Below, piece after piece: positions 34,425 to 40,564 of a stretch of DNA of 40,564 nt (positions are counted from its first letter, which is position 1; every line of letters starts with the position of its first letter). The position numbers and the translations under genes are program-made. Source of the DNA: Bacteroidaceae bacterium (GTDB taxonomy: Bacteria; Bacteroidota; Bacteroidia; Bacteroidales; Bacteroidaceae); contig JAKSLI010000026.1 of NCBI GenBank assembly GCA_024401305.1, forward strand, positions 1-40,564, in the 5' to 3' direction. The notes below the pieces were generated by a model that worked only from the letters and a program-made list of their open reading frames with translations, was not told where the DNA came from and ran no database searches.

Positions 34425-35795
34425 ATGTTGAAATACAGTGTCTATAATGCAGTTTCCAAACTGCTTTCATTCGAAGATTTCTGCAAAATCGTAAATGAAG
34501 CTACAGCGGAATATCTGTTGTTGCAACTCAAAGAAACTCCTGTAATTATGTGCAAGGGTGCCATAGAGCGTATGTGCAAGGTGGCAGATGATACGCAATG
34601 CCTTATGCTTTACTCTGATTATTACGAGAAGAAACAGAACGGAACTGTAGTGAAACATCCTACTATTGATTATCAAAAGGGAAGTATTCGTGACGATTTT
34701 GACTTCGGATCGTGTGTTCTTCTTCGTGCAGACTTCCTGAAGCTCTATGTACTTCGTGACCCAGAGAAGTATAAGTTTGCAAGTTTCTACGACTTCCGCC
34801 TTTTCCTTTCTCGCCGTGGCGAGATATTCCATCTTAACGAATATCTTTATACGGAAGACGAAACTGACGCCCGCAAGAGTGGTGAGAAGCAGTTTGACTA
34901 TGTGAATCCGGCAAACCGTGAAGTGCAGATTGAAATGGAAAAGGTGGCTACTGAGCATCTGAAGAAGATTAATGGCACTGTGAATACTTATGTCTATCGC
35001 AGTCCAGAATTCTTGAAGGAGCAATTCCCTGTGGAAGCTTCCGTAATCATTCCTGTATATAATCGCGAAAAGACCATTGCTGATGCTGTGAAGAGTGCAC
35101 TCAACCAGCAAACAGACTTTGCCTATAATATTATTGTGGTTGACAACTACAGTACAGACAACACAAGTAAAATCCTCGAAGAACTCGTTGCTCAATATTC
35201 TACAGCAGGTCTGCCAAACGGGCAAGAGGAACCGAAACTTATTCATATCGTTCCTGATGTAACTGGCCTTGGCATCGGCGGCTGTTGGAACGAGGCAATC
35301 AATTCTGAATATTGCGGCCGCTTTGCCGTCCAGCTCGATAGCGACGATCTTTATTCTTCGCCAAACACTCTTCAGCAAATAGTGAATGCATTCTATGCAC
35401 AAAAGTGCGCGATGGTGGTAGGTAGTTACAGGATGTGCAACTTTGCTCTTGAGACCCTGCCTCCAGGACTTATAGATCATGCTGAATGGACAGAAGAGAA
35501 CGGTCCGAATAATGCTTTGCGCATCAATGGACTTGGAGCTCCTCGTGCATTCTTCACTCCGATAGTTCGTAATATTCAATTCCCTAATACAAGCTACGGC
35601 GAGGATTATGCAATGGGATTGGCTATCTCACGCAAGTACAAGATTGGTCGCATCTACGATGAACTTTACCTCTGCCGCCGATGGGAAGGAAATTCGGACG
35701 CAGCGCTATCGATAGAAAAAGTGAACGCAAACAATCTTTACAAGGACAAGATACGCACAATTGAATTGATGGCAAGACAAAGTAGAGTTTTCTAA
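34425..35795 (+). CDS. Glycosyltransferase family 2 protein with an N-terminal partial GT-A-like domain
   Basis: The 456-residue protein has a full GT2 domain from about 205 ([27 protein letters not shown]), with nucleotide-binding VDNYSTDNT, the metal-binding DSDD in [10 protein letters not shown] and GEDYAMGL as a later acidic motif. The first 200 residues look like the second half of another GT-A domain ([43 protein letters not shown]). The acceptor is unknown; such proteins usually build surface or glycoprotein sugars. It has no membrane helix, so it is probably cytoplasmic. It has its own -7 box at 34364 and precedes upp by 38 nt. Confidence 0.85.
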   Translation: MLKYSVYNAVSKLLSFEDFCKIVNEATAEYLLLQLKETPVIMCKGAIERMCKVADDTQCLMLYSDYYEKKQNGTVVKHPTIDYQKGSIRDDFDFGSCVLLRADFLKLYVLRDPEKYKFASFYDFRLFLSRRGEIFHLNEYLYTEDETDARKSGEKQFDYVNPANREVQIEMEKVATEHLKKINGTVNTYVYRSPEFLKEQFPVEASVIIPVYNREKTIADAVKSALNQQTDFAYNIIVVDNYSTDNTSKILEELVAQYSTAGLPNGQEEPKLIHIVPDVTGLGIGGCWNEAINSEYCGRFAVQLDSDDLYSSPNTLQQIVNAFYAQKCAMVVGSYRMCNFALETLPPGLIDHAEWTEENGPNNALRINGLGAPRAFFTPIVRNIQFPNTSYGEDYAMGLAISRKYKIGRIYDELYLCRRWEGNSDAALSIEKVNANNLYKDKIRTIELMARQSRVF

Positions 35796-35833
35796 TCAAA
35801 CACATAATTCATAATATAGGCATACAAACATCC

Positions 35834-36493
35834 ATGAAAGTCATTAACCTTTGCTCAGAAAACAGCGTTGTTCAAAAGATAATGTCGGAGCTTCGCGACC
35901 CAAAGATACAGAAAGACAGTCATCGTTTCCGTTGGAACTTGCAGCGTCTCGGTCAGATAATGGCATACGAAGTGAGCAAGACACTGGATTACGATACTAC
36001 TGATGTCCAAACCCCACTTGGCATTGCCAAACACAACTTGCCGACAGACAAGGTTGTTCTCGCAACAATATTCCGTGCAGGTCTGCCTTATCATCAGGGA
36101 TTTCTTGACATCTTCGATGATGCAGAGAATGCTTTTGTCAGCGCTTACCGCTATTACAAGGATAAGGATTGTTCAGAAGTTGGCATCAAGGTAGAATACA
36201 TTGCTGCTCCAGACCTTACTGGCAAGACTGTAATCATTGCAGATCCTATGCTTGCTACAGGTGGTAGTTTTGAGCTTGCCATGGAAGCATTCAAGACGCA
36301 TGGCACACCTAAGCACATCCACATCTGCGCCGTAGTGGCTTGCCAATCAGGAGTTGATTATCTCCTGAAACTGTTCAAAGACCAGAATGTAACTATCTGG
36401 ACTGTAGTAATCGACCCTATTCTCAATGAGAAGAAGTATATCGTTCCTGGTCTCGGCGATGCTGGTGACCTTTGTTATGGAGGTAAGTTGTAG
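35834..36493 (+). CDS. upp: Uracil phosphoribosyltransferase
   Basis: Upp converts uracil and PRPP to UMP in pyrimidine salvage. The 219-residue protein has the PRPP-binding loop IIADPMLATGGS (134-145), the conserved TIFRAGLPYHQGF with R81 and the C-terminal uracil-binding region VIDPILNEKKYIVPGLGDAGD, where the GLGDAGD motif is diagnostic. The length is normal. It is followed by dnaG after 47 nt; no promoter consensus is visible between them. Confidence 0.95.
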   Translation: MKVINLCSENSVVQKIMSELRDPKIQKDSHRFRWNLQRLGQIMAYEVSKTLDYDTTDVQTPLGIAKHNLPTDKVVLATIFRAGLPYHQGFLDIFDDAENAFVSAYRYYKDKDCSEVGIKVEYIAAPDLTGKTVIIADPMLATGGSFELAMEAFKTHGTPKHIHICAVVACQSGVDYLLKLFKDQNVTIWTVVIDPILNEKKYIVPGLGDAGDLCYGGKL

Positions 36494-36540
36494 AATAATT
36501 ATCAGAAGAAAAGGGTTGTAATATATTGAAACATTGAAAA

Positions 36541-38520
36541 ATGATTGACAGAATAACGATAGCAAGAATCATGGATGCCGCAGACATTGTGGATGTGGTA
36601 TCTGATTTTGTTTCATTGAAAAAAGCCGGCGCAAACTATAAGGGTTTGTGTCCATTCCACAATGACCGAACTCCTTCCTTTATCGTTTCTAGAGCGAAGA
36701 ACTATTGCAAATGTTTCTCGTGTGGCAAGGGAGGTTCACCTGTAGGCTTTATCATGGAGCATGAACAGCTAAGTTATCCTGAAGCATTGAAATATCTTGC
36801 GCGAAAATACAATATAGAGGTACAGGAACGCGAGATGACCGATGAGGAAAAGAAAGCGCAAACACTTAGGGAGAGCCTATTTATCGTCAACGAATGGGTT
36901 GCTGATTATTATGCCGACCAACTTCATAATAGCGTTGATGGAGCGTCTATCGGAATGCCATACTTCCGCAGTCGTGGCTTCCGTGACGATATTATCGAAA
37001 AATTCAAGCTTGGTTTTGCCCCTTCCGATCGCAAATTGCTTGCAAAGACAGCTAAAGGCAAAGGATACAAGGAGGAATATCTGGAGAAGACCGGCACCTG
37101 CTACAAAACCGATAGGGGAGAACTGATTGACAGATTTGCAGGTCGCGTAATATTCCCTTGGATTGGTCAAAGCGGAAAGATTATCGGTTTCGGAGGTCGC
37201 TTGCTCGATTCAAGGACAAAGGGAGTCTCCCAGAAATATGTAAACTCCCCTGAAACCGACATCTACAAGAAAGACTCCGAACTCTATGGCATTTTCCTAG
37301 CCAAGAAAGCCATTGCCAAGGAGAACAATGTCTATATGGTGGAAGGTTATACTGATGTCATTTCCATGCATCAGTGTGGCATTGAGAATGTGGTAGCAAA
37401 CTCTGGAACTGCGCTCTCGAAGAAGCAGATTGCCATACTTCACAGATTGACTCCAAACATAACGCTTCTTTACGATGGTGATGAAGCAGGCATTCATGCT
37501 GCCATGCGTGGAACCGACATGCTGCTTTCGGATGGAATGAACATCAAGGTGCTGATTCTCCCTGACGGAGATGACCCGGACAGCTTTGCAAAGAAGCATT
37601 CTGCAGAGGAATTCCGCGAGTATGTCGAGAAGCATCAGACGGATTTCATCGACTTCAAATGCTCTATCATGCTCAACAATGTTACTGACCCGATTAAGCG
37701 AGCAGAGGCTATTGACAATGTGTTGCAAAGCGTAGCTCTTATAAAGGATCAGATAAAGCGTTCCATGTATGTGACTCTTTGCGTGAATAAGCTCGGACTA
37801 AAGGAGGAAGTCATAATAAGAAGAGTGAACAAGTTCATTCATGACAATATAGAGCAAAGGCGAAAGCAAGAAGAACGCGAGAAAGAGCTTGAGAAAATGG
37901 AGCAAGAACGCTATAGTGCAGCTCCAGACAATGCTGAGAATGTGTCGGGTGGGAGAGTGAGTCCTCCTATCGCAACCTCTGCAACATCTCAAACATCACA
38001 GAACAAAAAACTCACAAAATTGCAGGAAATTGAAAGTTCCATCGTCAGACTCGTGGTTTGTAATGGTGAATCACTATTGCCTACAGACCCTCCTGCGACC
38101 TTGGCAGAAATTGTTGCAGCAAGTTTTGCCGAGGATGATTTAGAATTCTCCAATCCAATATTCAACCAGATTCTCATGAAAGCAGCAGAACAGTCTCGTA
38201 CTGACGGTTTTGTTGCTGAGCAGTATTTCTCAAAGCATGAAGATTTCTCCATAAGTAGTGCAGCAATGCAATTCATAATGGATAATGAAAACATGGCGCC
38301 AACGGAAATGGAAGAAGAGAAGAAGAATTCTCTCTTGCTTCAGAACATCAATCATTTGTTCATTGAACACAGATTGCAGATGATTTCCGACCAACTTGCA
38401 GAAGCAAAGGCGCAACTCGCGAACGCTTCTCCAGCAGAGATGCTAGACGCAATGAAGAGATACAAGGAATTGAAGAATATTCACAATCAAATTGCCGCAT
38501 TGGTTGGCAGGTCTCGTTAA
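36541..38520 (+). CDS. dnaG: DNA primase DnaG
   Basis: DnaG synthesises RNA primers for replication and partners with DnaB (also in this window). The 659-residue protein has the CHC2 zinc ribbon (C37, H40, C58, C61 in CPFH and CFSC), the RNA polymerase core including EYLEKTGTCYKTD and FAGRVIFPW, and the Toprim domain: VYMVEGYTDVISMHQ with its glutamate and LLYDGDEAGIHAAMRG with DGD. The C-terminal helicase-binding part is at about 490-659, after a charged and Ser/Thr-rich linker (REKELEKMEQERYS to SQTSQNKK). The start fits the family. It abuts the TIGR02757 gene. Confidence 0.98.
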   Translation: MIDRITIARIMDAADIVDVVSDFVSLKKAGANYKGLCPFHNDRTPSFIVSRAKNYCKCFSCGKGGSPVGFIMEHEQLSYPEALKYLARKYNIEVQEREMTDEEKKAQTLRESLFIVNEWVADYYADQLHNSVDGASIGMPYFRSRGFRDDIIEKFKLGFAPSDRKLLAKTAKGKGYKEEYLEKTGTCYKTDRGELIDRFAGRVIFPWIGQSGKIIGFGGRLLDSRTKGVSQKYVNSPETDIYKKDSELYGIFLAKKAIAKENNVYMVEGYTDVISMHQCGIENVVANSGTALSKKQIAILHRLTPNITLLYDGDEAGIHAAMRGTDMLLSDGMNIKVLILPDGDDPDSFAKKHSAEEFREYVEKHQTDFIDFKCSIMLNNVTDPIKRAEAIDNVLQSVALIKDQIKRSMYVTLCVNKLGLKEEVIIRRVNKFIHDNIEQRRKQEEREKELEKMEQERYSAAPDNAENVSGGRVSPPIATSATSQTSQNKKLTKLQEIESSIVRLVVCNGESLLPTDPPATLAEIVAASFAEDDLEFSNPIFNQILMKAAEQSRTDGFVAEQYFSKHEDFSISSAAMQFIMDNENMAPTEMEEEKKNSLLLQNINHLFIEHRLQMISDQLAEAKAQLANASPAEMLDAMKRYKELKNIHNQIAALVGRSR

Positions 38521-38523
38521 GTG

Positions 38524-39255
38524 ATGGGTAAAATCGTAGAACTGGAAATCGTAAGCTTGGCAGAAAGATATGAAACAGCCAAGTTTATTGTAGGTGATCC
38601 ATCTTGGTTTATGCATCAAGTCCAAGGAGAATCGAACATAGAAGCAATGGCTTTTATTGCGTCGTGCTTCAGTTATGGTTCAAGGAAACAGTTCCTGCCT
38701 AAGATACAAAGCATTCTTGATGACTCAAAAGGCGATGTGTTTCTATGGATTGAAGAGGAAAAATTCAAGCAATTTTTGCCTAATAATTCCGCTTGTTTCT
38801 ATCGACTTTACACGAATGAGATGGTCCTCGATTTGTTTGAAAGACTGTCTTTCTGCTATAAAACTCATGGAAGTATAAGGAACTTGCTTCTAAAAAACAA
38901 TGTTTCAACAGCAAGGGAAGCATTGGAAGTCTTGACCACAACCTTTGGAGGCAAGATCGTGCCAAAGAACACCCAATCTTCCTGCAAACGACTTTGCATG
39001 TTTTTGCGTTGGATGGTTAGGACAGATTCCCCCGTTGATGTGGGTATTTGGTCAGATTTCATCGACAAAAGATCACTTATCATGCCCCTTGACACCCATG
39101 TCATGCAACAAGCTAACCGATTGAATCTCATTCATACAAAAACCACTTCAATGGCAACTGCTGTTAAGCTAACCAATGAAGTGGCTAAGATTTTCCCGGA
39201 AGATCCCCTCAAGGCTGACTTTGCTTTGTTTGGATATGGAGTTTCTTCTCGTTAG
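38524..39255 (+). CDS. TIGR02757 family protein (DUF2400)
   Basis: The 243-residue protein matches TIGR02757: DPSWFMHQ early, then EAMAFIASCFSYGSRKQFLPKI, the central SSCKRLCMFLRWMVRTDSPVDVGIW and the C-terminal PLDTHVMQQANRLNLI and DPLKADFALFGYG. The helical pattern and the PLDTHV segment recall helix-hairpin-helix DNA glycosylases of the Nth/Ogg family, but the biochemical activity is not established. I use ATG 38524; a GTG three bases upstream is directly adjacent to the dnaG stop, so coupling to dnaG is likely. It ends at a hairpin (39266-39328). Confidence 0.88.
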   Translation: MGKIVELEIVSLAERYETAKFIVGDPSWFMHQVQGESNIEAMAFIASCFSYGSRKQFLPKIQSILDDSKGDVFLWIEEEKFKQFLPNNSACFYRLYTNEMVLDLFERLSFCYKTHGSIRNLLLKNNVSTAREALEVLTTTFGGKIVPKNTQSSCKRLCMFLRWMVRTDSPVDVGIWSDFIDKRSLIMPLDTHVMQQANRLNLIHTKTTSMATAVKLTNEVAKIFPEDPLKADFALFGYGVSSR

Positions 39256-39265
39256 TGTTCATTTT

Positions 39266-39328
39266 TTTCTTACTCTTACATCTTACACTTCAAAGATAGA
39301 ACAAATGCGTAAGCGTAAGAGTAAGAAA
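39266..39328. terminator. Bidirectional terminator between TIGR02757 and DUF2795 genes
   Basis: TTTCTTACTCTTAC (39266-39279) pairs perfectly with GTAAGAGTAAGAAA (39315-39328); the 35-nt loop contains further CTTAC and GTAAG copies. The minus strand of the left flank gives a run of A, and the plus strand begins with a T-run before the stem. It lies between converging genes, but the form is less classic than the other terminators here. Confidence 0.6.
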
Positions 39329-39336
39329 ATAAAGAT

Positions 39337-39561
39337 TTAGTATTCATCCTCGTTAAAGAGGAAGTCGTCCTTTGAAGGATAGTCTGGCCAAATGTCTTCG
39401 ATTGTGTCATAGACCATGTCTTCTTCGTCTTCGATTTCGTTGAGGTTCTCTATTACCTCAAGAGGTGCGCCAGAGCGGTTGGCGTAGTCAATAAGTTCTT
39501 CTTTTGTTGCAGGCCATGGAGCATCTTCAAGCTTCGAGGCCAATTCGAGTGTCCAGTACAT
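39337..39561 (-). CDS. DUF2795-type small protein
   Basis: The 74-residue protein starts MYWTLELASKLEDAPWPATKEELIDYANRSGAP, which resembles the DUF2795 pattern (a short winged or helical domain with APWPATK and LIDYA). The C-terminal half is very acidic (EIEDEEDMVYDTIEDIWPDYPSKDDF). It is cytoplasmic and its function is unknown. It is downstream of the cobalamin adenosyltransferase gene by 43 nt on the same strand and is well conserved in Bacteroidales. Confidence 0.85.
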   Translation of the reverse strand: MYWTLELASKLEDAPWPATKEELIDYANRSGAPLEVIENLNEIEDEEDMVYDTIEDIWPDYPSKDDFLFNEDEY

Positions 39562-39604
39562 GTTTTTATGTGAAAAGTGAATAATTTAAAGTGAAAAATA
39601 TATT

Positions 39605-40159
39605 TTACTTCTTCGGAGTCCATGTTTCCTCGCGAACTCCTTCGTGGAAGTTGAGCTTGCGAGCAAGCATGAAGAGATAGTCAGAGAGTCTGTTCATGTA
39701 TTGCATCACCCATGGGTCGAGCGGAGAGATCTCGTGGAGCGAGAAGATGCGACGCTCAGCGCGGCGGCAAACTGTTCGGCAAACATGTGCCTGTGCAGCT
39801 TCTGGAAGTCCGCCAGGGATGATGAAGGATGTCTGTGGAGGAATACAGATGTTGAGGTAGTCGATCTGTTCCTCGAGCACGCGGATCTCCTCTTCGTCAA
39901 GCTCGAAAGCATGTGCCATAGGAGTCTGCTCCTTGTCAGTGGCAAGATAAGAACAGAGTGTGAAGAGGTTGTGCTGTGTACGAATGATGAGGCCCTTGTT
40001 GTCGCCGTCTTTCATGTACGAAGCAAGTTTACCCAACTGTGCTGAGAGTTCATCAACTGTTCCATAAGCTTCAATACGAGGATGAGTCTTAGGTACTTTT
40101 ACTCCTCCGATGAGGCTGGTCATGCCATCGTCACCGTGTCTTGTATAAATCTTTGCCAT
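39605..40159 (-). CDS. Cob(I)yrinic acid a,c-diamide adenosyltransferase (PduO/MMAB type)
   Basis: The enzyme transfers the adenosyl group of ATP to cob(I)alamin, making adenosylcobalamin. The 184-residue protein carries the N-terminal ATP signature YTRHGDDGMTSLIGG (5-19), the helix with EAYGTVDELSAQLG, and the C-terminal CRTVCRRAERRIFSL and YMNRLSDYLFMLAR, which hold the conserved arginines and aspartate of the PduO-type family. The length is normal. The same-strand neighbours are the unidentified partial gene upstream and the DUF2795 gene downstream, giving a probable three-gene unit. Confidence 0.95.
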   Translation of the reverse strand: MAKIYTRHGDDGMTSLIGGVKVPKTHPRIEAYGTVDELSAQLGKLASYMKDGDNKGLIIRTQHNLFTLCSYLATDKEQTPMAHAFELDEEEIRVLEEQIDYLNICIPPQTSFIIPGGLPEAAQAHVCRTVCRRAERRIFSLHEISPLDPWVMQYMNRLSDYLFMLARKLNFHEGVREETWTPKK

Positions 40160-40205
40160 GGTAATTGTAAATTATTAATTAATTGATTATGGATTAATAG
40201 TTCAA

Positions 40206-40564
40206 CTAAAGGTTAATCTTATAGAGTGTTTTATGTCTTTTGGGATTACAGAATGCAACTGCGATGTCTTGCATGTCGAAGAGTACTCGTGTGAGTGGAC
40301 TCTGTGAGAGCAGTTCTCGGTTGGATTCGTAGTTCTCCATTACCAGTAGGCATGTGTCGCTTGCCGTTATTGCCGATGGTATGCGTCTTACCTGCTGGAC
40401 ATTTGCCTTTTTGCTTCCTGCTGTGAGGAAGAGTCGGCGAAGGTCGGAAGTGATGTTGCCGTAGCTTTCCTTTCCGATGATGTATATCGGACATGAGTCC
40501 TGGATGTGGTTTGCAAGGCGGAGGTAGAAACGGAGTATCTCTACCTCGCGCTTGCTTAGATGTG
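40206..40564 (-). CDS. 3' part of an unidentified gene (partial)
   Basis: On the minus strand an open frame enters from the right edge and runs to TAG at 40206-40208, giving 118 codons (starting HLSKREVEIL, ending KTLYKINL). There is no start in the window. The composition is protein-like (SCPIYIIGKESYGN, LVMENYESNRELL, LFDMQDIAVAFCNPKRH) and codon use is normal. I do not recognise the family. It is 46 nt upstream of the cobalamin adenosyltransferase gene, so the two are probably co-transcribed. Confidence 0.7.
   Translation of the reverse strand, partial: HLSKREVEILRFYLRLANHIQDSCPIYIIGKESYGNITSDLRRLFLTAGSKKANVQQVRRIPSAITASDTCLLVMENYESNRELLSQSPLTRVLFDMQDIAVAFCNPKRHKTLYKINL

Noticed and set aside
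34467-35579. Long antisense open frame (about 370 codons) opposite the GT2 gene
   Set aside because: The plus-strand GT2 has clear family motifs; the antisense product is Cys/Ile-rich without any motif.
40246-40494. 82-codon minus-strand frame near the right edge
   Set aside because: A longer open frame in another phase (to TAG at 40206) has normal codon use and protein-like composition, whereas this one is His/Thr/Lys-rich out-of-frame sequence.

Overview
The window is about 40.6 kb of chromosome from a member of the Bacteroidales, most likely a Prevotella-type organism (Prevotellaceae). I infer this from three things. Gene neighbourhoods are typical of the phylum (nusB-yajC-ybbR-coaE; coaX-outer membrane protein-lptC-CNNM/CBS protein). 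Several promoters match the Bacteroidetes consensus (TTTG, about 20 bp, TAnnTTTG). There are phylum-restricted families (DUF5606, TIGR02757, DUF4369-TlpA-like proteins, a pectinesterase with a type IX secretion-like C-terminal tail). Start codons rarely have a Shine-Dalgarno sequence, as is usual in this phylum. No CRISPR array, transposase, integrase or phage gene was seen.

Layout. 1-9.75 kb, plus strand: a HAD phosphatase, a secreted GH10-like glycosidase, rsmA, ispE, dnaB, coaX, an outer-membrane beta-barrel protein, lptC and a CNNM/CBS membrane protein. 9.8-14.05 kb, plus: a secreted esterase, a large M16 zinc peptidase and a small TSCPD protein, ending at a bidirectional terminator. 14.1-15.8 kb, minus: rplY, pth and hslR, a translation-related cluster. 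16-22.2 kb, plus: nusB, yajC, ybbR, coaE, a DUF5606 gene, nth, groES and groEL. 22.2-22.9 kb: a 717-bp stretch with no credible gene, containing tetranucleotide (GTCN)5 tracts, a perfect 25-bp inverted repeat and two adjacent nested hairpins. 22.9-25.0 kb, minus: three exported proteins of unknown function. 25.2-26.7 kb, plus: a cyclophilin and a PP2C-like phosphatase. 26.8-27.7 kb, minus: plsC, then tRNA-Thr(CGT). 27.9-33.6 kb, plus: a thioredoxin-fold lipoprotein without its CXXC, then a 1506-residue multidomain pectinesterase. 33.8-34.05 kb, minus: rpmE2. 34.4-39.3 kb, plus: a GT2 glycosyltransferase, upp, dnaG and a TIGR02757 gene. 39.3-40.56 kb, minus: a DUF2795 gene, a cobalamin adenosyltransferase and the 3' part of an unrecognised gene.

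Most genes are core functions: replication (dnaB, dnaG), CoA synthesis (coaX, coaE), isoprenoids (ispE), translation (rsmA, rplY, pth, hslR, rpmE2, tRNA), protein folding and export (groESL, yajC, cyclophilin) and envelope assembly (lptC, plsC). The accessory part is the exported material: glycosidase, esterase, M16 peptidase, pectinesterase and the three-gene cluster of unknown function. The pectinesterase fits a plant-polysaccharide-degrading gut or rumen lifestyle.

The signals most worth following are non-coding: the structured 22.2-22.9 kb region, the paired inverted C-rich/G-rich elements between groES and groEL, a stop-start-coupled micro-ORF before nusB, and a nearly leaderless promoter before the glycosidase. 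I did not find convincing evidence of a complete new defence or mobile system.
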